DNA from: CADEDH01 sp965216205
GTDB lineage: Bacteria > Actinomycetota > Acidimicrobiia > Acidimicrobiales > SZUA-35
Direction: 5' to 3'
Length of the DNA: 64,000 nt
NCBI GenBank assembly: GCA_965216205.1
Contig: OZ244139.1
Span: forward strand, 2,046,001 to 2,110,000
The notes beneath the pieces were generated by a model, which saw only the letters and a list, made by a program, of their open reading frames with translations, was not told where the DNA came from and made no database searches. The translations under genes were made by a program, and so were the position numbers. Shown here piece after piece: positions 9,163 to 17,070 of the stretch. How positions within the stretch are numbered: the first letter of the stretch is position 1; each line of letters starts with the position of its first letter.

Positions 9163-10002
9163 CTAGGCGGCGTCGAAGTCGGCCATGACATCGCCGGCCT
9201 GGTCGCGGACGGCGCTCACGGCCCGCTTGACGAGTCGACGTGCGGCCTCGGCGGTCACGCCGAGCTCCTCACCGACCTCGCGGTAGCTGCGCTTGCGGCC
9301 GTCGTTGAGGCCGAACCGCTGCTCCACCGCGTACTTGGCCCGGGGATCGAGCACGTCGAGCAGGCCGGTGACCATGGTCTCCTCGGCCTTGGCCATGACC
9401 TCGAACTCGGGTCCGGGGGTGGCGTCGGGGAGGAGGTCGACGAGCTCGTTGGAGTCGTCGTCGCCGATGGTGCGGTCGAGCGAGGTGGGGGTGGTGAGAC
9501 GATGGAGGCGGGCGTGCTCGTCGTCGAGCTCGTCACCGTCACCGGAGACCTGCCGGAGGGCGGCCCGGAGGCTGGCCGAGCGGTCGCCCGGCAACCGGAC
9601 GAGGCTGGCCTTCTGGTCGAGGGCCCGGCCGATGGCCTGGCGGATCCAGAAGGTGGCGTAGGTGGAGAACTTGAAGCCCTTGCGCCAGTCGAACTTGTCG
9701 ACGGCGTGCTCGAGGCCGAGGTTGCCCTCCTGGATGAGGTCGAGCAGCTCCATGGAAGGAGGGAGCGGGTAGCGGCGTGCGACGCTCACGACGAGGCGGA
9801 GGTTGGCCCGGATGAACCGGTCCTTGGCACGGGCGGCGGCCCGGACGGCACGGCGGTTCATCGCCGTGTTTTCGCCTGCGTCGATCTTTTCCTGCGCTTC
9901 GCGGCCTTTTTCGATTATCTGACTGAGCTCGCGCTCTTCGTCGGCGGTGAGAAGGGGAACGAGGCCGATCTCGTTTAGGTACTGTCCTACGGAATCACTC
10001 AT
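9163..10002 (-). CDS. Group 2 sigma-70 factor (SigB/HrdB-like)
   Basis: 279 residues from the ATG at 10002; a longer TTG-initiated form would add a Pro/Gln-rich leader and is less likely. Region 1.2 (DSVGQYLNEIGLVPLLTADEE), region 2 (LRLVVSVARRY ... LLDLIQEGNLGL ... FKFSTYATFWIRQAIGRAL) and region 4 (RSYREVGEELGVTAEAARRLVKRAVSAVRD) are all present. No long acidic 1.1 region, so it is a primary-like alternative sigma rather than RpoD. The weak GAAGAAG sequence 8 nt upstream may serve as ribosome site. Confidence 0.93.
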   Translation of the reverse strand: MSDSVGQYLNEIGLVPLLTADEERELSQIIEKGREAQEKIDAGENTAMNRRAVRAAARAKDRFIRANLRLVVSVARRYPLPPSMELLDLIQEGNLGLEHAVDKFDWRKGFKFSTYATFWIRQAIGRALDQKASLVRLPGDRSASLRAALRQVSGDGDELDDEHARLHRLTTPTSLDRTIGDDDSNELVDLLPDATPGPEFEVMAKAEETMVTGLLDVLDPRAKYAVEQRFGLNDGRKRSYREVGEELGVTAEAARRLVKRAVSAVRDQAGDVMADFDAA

Positions 10003-10265
10003 GGGCGTGCTTCTTCGCTGGGGTGCTTGCGGGGGGATTGACAAGGAAGTTTTCCCTATCGACGGGGACTGGTAGGCTCGTCGTTACCGGCGTTCCTTCG
10101 GCTGAATCCGAGCTACGGTGCCGAGATGATGGTGTCCGGGCAGGTCTGGAGCACTACAAGTCCAAACACCTGTTTTAGTATGAACAATCCCGCGTGTGTA
10201 GTGACATCCGTCACATCCGCGGGATTTTTGCTTTGCAGCACGATACGCCCGCCGACTGGGCCCCG
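10003..10265. other. Divergent intergenic region between sigma gene and nadD
   Basis: About 260 bp with no ORF of note. It contains a perfect TTGACA at 10038-10043 (plus strand) without an obvious -10 at 16-18 nt, a TAGTAT at 10176-10181, and an intrinsic terminator at 10186-10229. A short non-coding transcript or a nadD leader is possible. Confidence 0.4.
10186..10229 (+). terminator. Intrinsic terminator/attenuator upstream of nadD
   Basis: Stem AATCCCGCG (10186-10194) pairs with CGCGGGATT (10218-10226), an inner stem GTGAC/GTCAC (10201-10205 with 10210-10214) forms the tip, and a run of five T ends at 10229. Orientation is plus. No plus-strand gene ends upstream, so it would end either a small RNA or a nadD leader. 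Confidence 0.75.
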
Positions 10266-10886
10266 GTGGTGACGCGTCGAGTCGGCCTGTTGGGCGGCAC
10301 GTTCGATCCGCCCCACCTCGGCCACCTCGTAGTGGGCGATCAGGTCGCTGACCAGCTCGAACTCGACGAAGTCCGCCTCGTGGTGAACAACAGCCCCTGG
10401 CAGAAGGAGGGAAGCAGGGTCATCACCGACCCCGGCCGACGACTGAAGCTGGTGTCGGCGGCCGTGGCCAAGGCACCGGGCCTCGTCGCCTCCGATGTGG
10501 AGATCCGCATCGGCGGACCGAGCTACACGATCGTCACCCTCGAGCGCCTGCGGGCGGAGGAGCCAGACGTCGAGTGGTCGGTGATCGTCGGCGCCGACGT
10601 CGCCGCGGAGCTCGACACGTGGCATCGAGCGGATGAGCTCGCGGCCACCGAACGGTTCGTCGTGGTCAACCGCCCCGGTTCCACCGGCTCGGGGACAGGA
10701 AGCAGCGGGTCCGTCGATGGGCCGCCGCCCGGGTGGGCCCACGACCGGATCGAGATCCCGCCCCTCGACATCTCCAGCACCGACCTTCGCGCCCTCGTCG
10801 CCGCCGGTCGGTCGATCCGCCACCTGACCCCTGATCCGGTGGTGCAGCTTTTGGAGGCGTGGAGGCTCTATCGTCAGGGTCCTTGA
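10266..10886 (+). CDS. nadD: Nicotinate-nucleotide adenylyltransferase
   Basis: About 206 residues. NadD adenylates nicotinate mononucleotide in NAD synthesis. The nucleotidyltransferase motif GGTFDPPHLGH follows the N-terminus directly, and ISSTDLRALVAAGRS with a LTPDPVVQLL tail gives the C-terminal ISSTxxR signature. Start is one of two adjacent GTG codons at 10266 or 10269. A longer in-frame extension to 10194 would run through the terminator hairpin and is rejected. The gene leads the actinobacterial nadD - LCP-like - rsfS cluster. Confidence 0.95.
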   Translation: MVTRRVGLLGGTFDPPHLGHLVVGDQVADQLELDEVRLVVNNSPWQKEGSRVITDPGRRLKLVSAAVAKAPGLVASDVEIRIGGPSYTIVTLERLRAEEPDVEWSVIVGADVAAELDTWHRADELAATERFVVVNRPGSTGSGTGSSGSVDGPPPGWAHDRIEIPPLDISSTDLRALVAAGRSIRHLTPDPVVQLLEAWRLYRQGP

Positions 10887-12046
10887 GTTGGCCCGCCGCC
10901 CTGCTCACCCGACGCCGCCGCCTGTTCGCACTCTTCGTGTTGGCCGAGCTGACGTTGGCGATGGCGATCCCGTTCCTCGCGATCGCCGGCTATCACGCGC
11001 TGCTGGGCTCACAGGCGGGCACGTTCATCGAGGAACCCGAGGAGGGAGAGCCCGGCTGGCGGGCACTCGTGGCGCCGAGCCCGATCACCGCCGTCGTGGA
11101 GATCGACGCCGATTCGCTCACCGGGATCTCGCTGCTGGTCGGCCCAGTCGATGGGCCGTCGATCGTGGTCTCCGGCGAGAGCGAGATGGAGCTCGCCGCC
11201 GCCCGATTCGATGCCGGCAACGCCGATGCCGGCGGCACCGTGATCGTGGTGCCGGGGACCCTGGTGGTCGACGGTGTCCCGCTCGCCGAGCGGTCACCGG
11301 AGGATGCGGTGGCGTCGGTGGAGACCATCCTGCGCTTGAAGGTCGACACGATCGACATCGTCGACGAGAACAGATGGTCGGCGATCCTCGGCGATGACAC
11401 CTATACCTTGTCGAATCCCGATCCGGTGGTCGACGACGGCGGGCGTCCGCTGCTCGAGGTGGGTGAGATCGAGGTCGGTGCTGCCGAGGCAGCGGCGTTC
11501 CTCGGTCGGCCCGCCCCCGACAGTGATCCGATCACGTTGCTCTTCCGGCGCCAGCTCTTCTGGACGGCGCTGACCGCGGAACCGCCCGACGGCGCCGGTG
11601 CCGACGACGAGCTGGTCGCAACGTTGCGAACCCTCATCGGGCCCGGTTCGCAGGTGGTCATTCTGCCCCTCGTCGACGTCGTGCCCGACCCCGAACCCGA
11701 TCTCGTGGCGGCCGAGGCGCTCATCCGCGAGGTGGTGCCGATCCCGGCGGGCGCCAACCCGGGCGACCGGCTCCAGGTGCGGGTGATCGACCGGACCGGG
11801 GCAGCCGACCTCGAGTCGGTGGCCGCCGAGGTCGCCTCCACCGGATCCGAGGTGGTCGAGATCGGCTACGCCCGCGAGTTCGACGGCGGTCTCACCCACC
11901 TCGTCGTGCCGCCCGGGTTGGACGACCCGGCGATAACCGAGCTTGCGACCGTCACCGGTGCGACTACTGTTCTCGACAACGACATCGTCGACGACGCCGT
12001 CGTGACCCTCCTGGTCGGCAGCGACTACGGGGTGGCGGCGAGCTGA
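10859..12046 (+). CDS. Membrane protein with degenerate LCP-like region and LytR_C-type C-terminus
   Basis: 395 residues: a short basic N-terminus, one membrane helix (ALFVLAELTLAMAIPFLAIAGY), then an extracellular region. Residues about 290-390 (RLQVRVIDRTGAADLESVAAEVASTG ... LATVTGATTVLDNDIVDD) resemble the LytR_C domain that follows LytR-CpsA-Psr catalytic domains. The middle has LCP-like segmentation but I cannot find the conserved Arg/Asp cluster for phosphotransfer, so the enzyme part looks degenerate or divergent. It overlaps nadD by 28 nt if the GTG at 10859 is used; a TTG at 10883 forming TTGA with the nadD stop is the alternative. Confidence 0.7.
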   Translation: MEALSSGSLSWPAALLTRRRRLFALFVLAELTLAMAIPFLAIAGYHALLGSQAGTFIEEPEEGEPGWRALVAPSPITAVVEIDADSLTGISLLVGPVDGPSIVVSGESEMELAAARFDAGNADAGGTVIVVPGTLVVDGVPLAERSPEDAVASVETILRLKVDTIDIVDENRWSAILGDDTYTLSNPDPVVDDGGRPLLEVGEIEVGAAEAAAFLGRPAPDSDPITLLFRRQLFWTALTAEPPDGAGADDELVATLRTLIGPGSQVVILPLVDVVPDPEPDLVAAEALIREVVPIPAGANPGDRLQVRVIDRTGAADLESVAAEVASTGSEVVEIGYAREFDGGLTHLVVPPGLDDPAITELATVTGATTVLDNDIVDDAVVTLLVGSDYGVAAS

Positions 12047-12063
12047 GTCGGCAGGGGCCGAAC

Positions 12064-12069
12064 GAGGAG
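12064..12069 (+). promoter_or_regulatory. Ribosome binding site that selects a CTG start for rsfS
   Basis: GAGGAG at 12064-12069 is 6 nt before an in-frame CTG at 12076. The only downstream ATG/GTG candidate, GTG 12103, has no comparable site. Confidence 0.55.
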
Positions 12070-12075
12070 TATGAC

Positions 12076-12432
12076 CTGAGCGACGACGATCTCCGGCGGT
12101 GGGTGCAACTGGCCGTCGACGCAGCCGAGGACAAGCTCGGCCGGGACACCGACGCGTTCTTCGTGGGCGAGGTCCTGGCCATCACCGACTGGTTCGTCGT
12201 GAGCGCTGGTGGGAACCCACGCCAGGTGCGCGCCATCGTCGAGGAGGTCGAGGAGCAGCTCACCAGGGCGGGGGGACCGAAGCCGGTCAGGATCGAGGGC
12301 AAGGACACCCTCGAATGGGTCCTCATGGACTACGGCGCGTTCGTGGTCCACGTGTTCAGCGACGAGGCACGGGAGTACTACGACCTCGAGCGGTTGTGGT
12401 CCGACGTGCCCCGCCTCTCCGAGGTCGCCTGA
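12076..12432 (+). CDS. rsfS: Ribosomal silencing factor RsfS
   Basis: 118 residues if the CTG at 12076 is the start, 109 if the GTG at 12103. RsfS binds uL14 and blocks subunit joining in stationary phase. Family hallmarks are ITDWFVVSAGGNPRQVRAIVEEVEE, the KDTLEWVLMDYGAFVVHVF block, and REYYDLERLWSDVP. The CTG form gives nine residues before VQLAVDAAEDK, as in other RsfS proteins, and has a well-spaced GAGGAG. It ends the nadD cluster; a gene on the opposite strand follows. Confidence 0.95.
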   Translation: MSDDDLRRWVQLAVDAAEDKLGRDTDAFFVGEVLAITDWFVVSAGGNPRQVRAIVEEVEEQLTRAGGPKPVRIEGKDTLEWVLMDYGAFVVHVFSDEAREYYDLERLWSDVPRLSEVA

Positions 12433-12483
12433 GCGGGTAGGTCGGCGGGACCGGTCGATCGATCGGCTGGGCCGCGCCGCTCG

Positions 12484-12738
12484 TCAGCCGAGCGCCCCCA
12501 GGAGCATCAGCAACGCCAGGATGAACGCGCCGGTGAGTGCCGCCAGCAGGGCCCGCCGGCGTAGCTCGGACAGGTCGCGGCCTTCGTCGGTGGGGGAGAG
12601 CGCCCACAGCAGGGCCTCGTGGTCCGGTTCGAGCGGAAGCGCGTGAACGACGGGTGCAGTCGGTCGATGGAGCTGAACCGGTTGGCGGAGGTGTGGCTGC
12701 CGGTGCGACGGCGGCGGGTAGAGGGAAGACGGCGACAT
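12484..12738 (-). CDS. Small C-tail-anchored membrane protein
   Basis: 84 residues from the ATG at 12738, with a GAAGAGG ribosome site about 10 nt upstream. The N-terminus is Pro/His/Gln-rich, then ALPLEPDHEALLWALSPTDEGRD, and the last 25 residues form one hydrophobic helix (ALLAALTGAFILALLMLLGALG). No family recognised. Convergent to rsfS and divergent from the kinase-Nudix gene. Confidence 0.6.
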   Translation of the reverse strand: MSPSSLYPPPSHRQPHLRQPVQLHRPTAPVVHALPLEPDHEALLWALSPTDEGRDLSELRRRALLAALTGAFILALLMLLGALG

Positions 12739-12883
12739 TGGATGGGAACCTCTTCGTTGCGACGAGCAGTGCCAACTGCTCGGTATGGCCGCCCGGCCAC
12801 TGGGGCCGAAGTCTATAGCCATTGCGCGAGCACGCAACGGACCTCCGGCGCCTTGCTTCGCGTTCGGGGGTTGGCGGTCCGTC

Positions 12884-12889
12884 TACGGT
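12884..12889 (+). promoter_or_regulatory. Leaderless -10 box of the kinase-Nudix gene
   Basis: TACGGT ends 6 nt before the GTG at 12896; the transcript would start at the start codon. Confidence 0.5.
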
Positions 12890-12895
12890 TGGGCC

Positions 12896-13828
12896 GTGCT
12901 GTCGGCCGGTGAAGTGGTGATCGTGTCGGGCCCGCCGGGCTCGGGGAAGTCGACCGTTGCTGCCGCCCTGGCCGAGGAGGCGGAACGGGGCGTGCACCTG
13001 GAGTCGGACTGGTTCTACCGGTGGATCCGCTCGGGGTTCCTACCTCCCCATCTGCCGGCGTCGCGGGCGCAGAACACCACCGTGATGGACGTGGTCACCG
13101 ATGCCGCCGCCGGCTATGCGACGGCTGGGTACCTGGTGCTGTGGGACGGGATCGTCGGCCCGTGGTTCCTGGATCGTGTGCTCGCCCGGTTGGCGGCTCG
13201 CGGCGTGCCGGTGCGGTATGTCGTGCTTCGGGCTGAGCGCGAGACTGCGCTCGCCCGGGTCGGCGAGCGCGATGGGACCGTCGAGACTTCCGGGGCGGAG
13301 GTGATGTGGGACGAGTTCGCCGACCTGGGTGATCTCGAAGCCCACGTGGTCTCGGGCGAGGGCGAACCGGCCGAGGTGGTGGCCCGGTGCCGGTCGGCGC
13401 TGGCCGACGGTGGGCTCTCGGTGGACGCCGAGACGTGGGTCGACGATCGCTGGCCGGTCTCGGTGAAGGGGGTGGTGGGCTGGGACGGTCGGGTTGTGGT
13501 GCTGCGGAATCGGCGTGACGAGTGGGAGTTGCCCGGTGGTCGACTCGACGCGAGCGATGCCTCACCCGAGGCGGCTCTGCGGCGGGAGATGGCCGAGGAG
13601 CTCGGGCTCGACGTCGAGGTCGGGCCGCTCATCGACACCTGGATCTACGACGTCGAGCACACACGGGTGCTGATCCTCACGTTCGCCTGCACCGCCGTTC
13701 GCCCCGCCACGTTGACGTGCAGCGATGAGCACGTCGCAGTCGCCGAGCTCGACCTCGCAGCCCTGCGCCGCGAATCGATCCCCGACGGCTACCTGCGGTC
13801 GATCGCCACGGCCGCCGCCCGGCGCTGA
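12896..13828 (+). CDS. P-loop kinase-like domain fused to a Nudix hydrolase domain
   Basis: 310 residues from a GTG at 12896. The N-terminal half opens with VVIVSGPPGSGKST, a Walker A typical of small-molecule kinases (gluconate/shikimate/AAA_33 type), then HLESDWFYRWIRSG. The C-terminal half is a Nudix fold: GWDGRVVVLRNRRDEWELPGGR and the Nudix box EAALRREMAEELGLDVEVG. The fusion suggests a salvage or house-cleaning enzyme acting on a phosphorylated nucleoside or sugar, but no substrate can be read from the sequence. It is monocistronic. Confidence 0.85.
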   Translation: MLSAGEVVIVSGPPGSGKSTVAAALAEEAERGVHLESDWFYRWIRSGFLPPHLPASRAQNTTVMDVVTDAAAGYATAGYLVLWDGIVGPWFLDRVLARLAARGVPVRYVVLRAERETALARVGERDGTVETSGAEVMWDEFADLGDLEAHVVSGEGEPAEVVARCRSALADGGLSVDAETWVDDRWPVSVKGVVGWDGRVVVLRNRRDEWELPGGRLDASDASPEAALRREMAEELGLDVEVGPLIDTWIYDVEHTRVLILTFACTAVRPATLTCSDEHVAVAELDLAALRRESIPDGYLRSIATAAARR

Positions 13829-13844
13829 GCCGGCCTCTGGGCGG

Positions 13845-14687
13845 TCAGGGCCCGGTAGTCCTTTCGGGGGAGCCGAACAGCGTCCGGCGGAGCTCCTCGA
13901 GGAGGCCGGAGGAGGCGACGAGCAGCCCCGAGTCGCGCGAGTGCGGCTCATAGGTCGAGCCGTCGGGTCGACGGGCGGCACAGCCGGCCTCGCCGGCCAG
14001 CACCACGCCGGGAGCGTGATCCCACGGCAGCGTGCGCCAGTACACGATGTAGTCGGTCACGCCCGTTGCGAGGGCTGGGTACTCGATCCCGGCACAGTCG
14101 ACACCAGGCTCGAGTGGTCCGAGCGCAGGTGCCTGCTCGCGGATGTGTCGTCGGACGTCGCCGGGCAGGAAGCGATACTTGATCACCCCGACGAGCTCGC
14201 CATCATCGCCGGCGGTTGGCCGACCGACGAGCGGCCGGCCGTTGACGGTGGCGCCGGCTCCCCGCTCGGCGATGTACATCCGCGCTGCTTCCGGCTGCCA
14301 GATCCACGACGCAGCGATCGTGCCGCGGTGGACATAGGCCACCATCACCGCGTAGTCGGGCGACCCCGACGCGAAGTTGCCGGTTCCGTCGATCGGATCG
14401 ACGAGCCAGCACGTGGTCTCCGGACCGAGCACATCGAGCAGGCCGGGGTCGGCGGCCACGGCTTCCTCGCCGACGACCGGGATGTCGGCGATCGTCACCA
14501 GGCGTTGGGTGAGCACCGTCTCGCAGGCTCGATCGGCGGCGGTGACCACTTCGCCCGGCGACTTCTCGTCGACGTCGCTCTTCGACAGCCGTCGGAACCG
14601 GGGCACGATCTCGGCGGCCGCCGTGTCCCTGATGACCTCGGCGACAGCACCGAGTCCGCCATCGCCGGGCAGCGTCGCGCCGGTCAT
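13845..14687 (-). CDS. Inositol monophosphatase family phosphatase (possibly HisN)
   Basis: 280 residues. The lithium-sensitive phosphatase motifs are complete: VGEEAV, WLVDPIDGTGNFASG (metal ligands D, D) and LPWDHAPGVVLAGEAGC (third Asp). Members hydrolyse inositol-1-phosphate, histidinol phosphate, PAP or fructose bisphosphate; the sequence alone does not separate these, though HisN-type proteins are usual in actinobacteria. Convergent with the kinase-Nudix gene (16-bp gap). Confidence 0.9.
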   Translation of the reverse strand: MTGATLPGDGGLGAVAEVIRDTAAAEIVPRFRRLSKSDVDEKSPGEVVTAADRACETVLTQRLVTIADIPVVGEEAVAADPGLLDVLGPETTCWLVDPIDGTGNFASGSPDYAVMVAYVHRGTIAASWIWQPEAARMYIAERGAGATVNGRPLVGRPTAGDDGELVGVIKYRFLPGDVRRHIREQAPALGPLEPGVDCAGIEYPALATGVTDYIVYWRTLPWDHAPGVVLAGEAGCAARRPDGSTYEPHSRDSGLLVASSGLLEELRRTLFGSPERTTGP

Positions 14688-14885
14688 GCTCGGACGCCGG
14701 AAGGGATGGATCCAGGTCGGCGCCCGACGTCGGCCGCAGCCAGCTTGTCGCTACGACGCCGCGCACTGACGACCACCCGGATGGCCGCTGAAGCAACGGG
14801 CGCGGACTTCTCGGCGCGCGTGGGATCCAGGAGCGGAAAGTGGTGCCGGTCGAGCGTCGGGCTTGCTAGCATCGGTGTTCCCCTC

Positions 14886-14958
14886 GGGGCTATAGCTCAG
14901 TTGGTAGAGCGCTTCCATGGCATGGAAGAGGTCAGGAGTTCAATTCTCCTTAGCTCCA
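14886..14958 (+). tRNA. tRNA-Ala (anticodon GGC)
   Basis: Acceptor stem GGGGCTA (14886-14892) pairs with TAGCTCC at 14951-14957; the D loop is AGCTCAGTTGGTAGAGC; the anticodon stem CTTCC/GGAAG encloses ATGGCAT giving anticodon GGC; the T arm is AGGAGTTCAATTCTCCT. The discriminator is A and the CCA tail is not encoded in full (CCG follows). A TAGCAT at 14867-14872 is a plausible -10. Confidence 0.97.
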
Positions 14959-15067
14959 CCGGTGTTTACGCTGGTCAGACGGATGGTATGGGCAACCACG
15001 TACCTGCTCCCTTAGCGTCGGTGAGCAGCCGCTACCTGAAGAAGCTGTCGTGTAGTCGGCGCTGGCC

Positions 15068-17005
15068 ATGTCATCCCACTCAGGGCGGGTGGCGGTGACC
15101 GGGCCCGATCTCGGCATTCAAGGCCTCAGTGGGTACCAAGTCCTCGGCGCAGGTGGATTCGCCACCGTGTACTTGGCATGGGAGGACGACTTCGATAGAT
15201 GGGTGGCAGCAAAGGTCCTCCACAATCTTGATGACTCGGGCCTTCGGAGCTTCGATCGGGATCGACGACATCTCGGTCGTCTGTCCGGCCATCCGAGCAT
15301 CATCACAGTTCATCGCTTCGGCGAGACCGCGGCCGGGGCTCCCTACCTCTTGATGGAATACGCTGCGGGCGGCTCGCTGCAGGATCTGATTGAGGCTGAA
15401 GGTGCGCTTGAGCCAAGCCGAGCCTTGGATCTCCTCGAGCCGGTTGGAGCTGCGTTGGACTACGGCCACGATCAGGGGATCCTCCATCGAGATGTGAAGC
15501 CTGCCAACATCCTTCTGACTGATCAGGGCTATACCAAGCTCACTGACTACGGGATTGCTGCGCTGCGCGAGGCGAGTACGCCGCAGACGATAGCCTTCAC
15601 TCTCGCCCATACGCCGCCAGAGACCTTCTCGTCGGGATTCGACGCAAGGAGCGAGCAGTCTGATGTGTATTCGCTCGCGTCGAGCTTCTACACCCTGGTA
15701 GGTGGTCGTTCGCCATTCGAGGTCGACGGACCAGACTCTCAGGCAGCTTTCATGAAGCGGATCGAGACCTTCCCCATTGAACCGCTCGCAATCCTCTCGG
15801 CAAGAGAGAACGCCGCCTTAGCTCAAGCGATGGCCAAGGACCCGACCTCGCGGCCAACCTCCGCCGAAGCGTTTCTTCGGTCACTCGACGGTGACCATCG
15901 TTCAGTCGGCTCGAAACCGTCTGGCGACACGACTGTGCGGGCGCCCGACGTCCGTCCCGGTCCCAACTCCAAGGGGCCACCCGATGACCCGCCGGTCGAT
16001 CTCTACCAACCGCCGATCTCTGAGGGTTTGAGCGCTAGCCCACCGGCGCATGAGTCTGTGACGCTACGCGAGCTGGCACATCCCGAGCCACGCTTCAGCC
16101 AGCCTCGGCCTGGCGGAAATCGGGTCCGCCACCGACTTTCTCGACTTTCGTTGGTCGTCGGCCTGCTAGCTGCTGGCGCCGGTGGCCTATGGATAGCCAG
16201 CCGGTCGGATACCAACGAAGCACTCGGTAGTTCAACGAACGCTGCTCCGGTGGTCGTCGCCACCACATCGACCGACTTGGTCGATGCCGACGCCGAGGAT
16301 CCGGAGGGTCCCTCAGCATCTACAAGCGTCAGCTCGACAGTGGTACCGAGCATTGGTAGCTCGGCGCCGCCCACACAAGTGACTTCGGAGCTCGCATTGG
16401 ATGGCGACCTTGTTGGAGCACTAGTCGCTCTTGAGTCCTTTCCGTCGAGCTGGCGAGATAACGGCGTCCAGGCTTCTGACCTTGAGGGCAATATCCTGTT
16501 GCCATGCAATAGGCCGCTCGATGCGTTGCTTGCCGAAGCGCACGCCTTTGTCGTCAAAGGACATTTCTCGAACGACCAGTATCAGAACGTGAACCAATCG
16601 GTTTGGTCCTTCGAGCCATCCGTGGCTAGCGAAGTCATGAGCGAGGTCGAGGATTCGGTGGCCTCATGCGATCGTGTGTGGACCCAGATCCTGGAGAGCA
16701 CCGGATCCACGAACGAGCTAGAGATCATCGACTGGTACCGCCTGGACGGACCTGCCGACGAGGGCTTCGTCTATAGAGTCAGTGCAAACATACGCTCGGA
16801 CAGCGCTGAGTTCAGCGACTGGACCGGCGAGGACACGGTGATTCATCTTCGTTGCGGTGGGATAGTCTCGCGGATCGCTATTCGGTTAACGGAGGGCCAG
16901 AGTAGCTACCCAGGCAGGGACTTCCCCGAAGTGATTGCCGCGATCGCGAGCGAGCAGCTTCAGGCAGTTGTCGCGGGGCTTGGTGGAACCTGCCCTAATA
17001 GCTAG
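15068..17005 (+). CDS. Transmembrane Ser/Thr protein kinase with PknH-like sensor domain
   Basis: 645 residues. Kinase domain 20-275: glycine loop GAGGFATVY, catalytic Lys49 in VAAKVL, catalytic loop HRDVKPANILL (140-150), and a DYG at 160-162 where most kinases have DFG. One helix at about 359-377, then an extracellular domain with four cysteines (near LLPCN, SCDRVW, LRCGG, GTCPNS), the pattern of PknH-type sensor domains with two disulfides. It lies 110 bp after a tRNA gene and its composition and codon use (ATA, TTA, AGA codons, visibly lower G+C) differ from neighbours, suggesting transfer. Confidence 0.9.
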   Translation: MSSHSGRVAVTGPDLGIQGLSGYQVLGAGGFATVYLAWEDDFDRWVAAKVLHNLDDSGLRSFDRDRRHLGRLSGHPSIITVHRFGETAAGAPYLLMEYAAGGSLQDLIEAEGALEPSRALDLLEPVGAALDYGHDQGILHRDVKPANILLTDQGYTKLTDYGIAALREASTPQTIAFTLAHTPPETFSSGFDARSEQSDVYSLASSFYTLVGGRSPFEVDGPDSQAAFMKRIETFPIEPLAILSARENAALAQAMAKDPTSRPTSAEAFLRSLDGDHRSVGSKPSGDTTVRAPDVRPGPNSKGPPDDPPVDLYQPPISEGLSASPPAHESVTLRELAHPEPRFSQPRPGGNRVRHRLSRLSLVVGLLAAGAGGLWIASRSDTNEALGSSTNAAPVVVATTSTDLVDADAEDPEGPSASTSVSSTVVPSIGSSAPPTQVTSELALDGDLVGALVALESFPSSWRDNGVQASDLEGNILLPCNRPLDALLAEAHAFVVKGHFSNDQYQNVNQSVWSFEPSVASEVMSEVEDSVASCDRVWTQILESTGSTNELEIIDWYRLDGPADEGFVYRVSANIRSDSAEFSDWTGEDTVIHLRCGGIVSRIAIRLTEGQSSYPGRDFPEVIAAIASEQLQAVVAGLGGTCPNS

Positions 17006-17070
17006 CCCCACAGCGAACGCAAGGCGCGATAATGGCCGGTCAGGTTTGAAGAGGCCAGCAGACCTTGAGC

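Noticed and set aside
10045..10230. 6C RNA or similar known actinobacterial RNA
   Set aside because: The C-rich loops expected for 6C are absent. Left as an unnamed candidate.
14958..17070. Attachment site duplication from the tRNA-Ala 3' end
   Set aside because: I looked for a repeat of the tRNA 3' end after the kinase gene; only a TAGC-rich stretch near 17000 is seen, no convincing copy.
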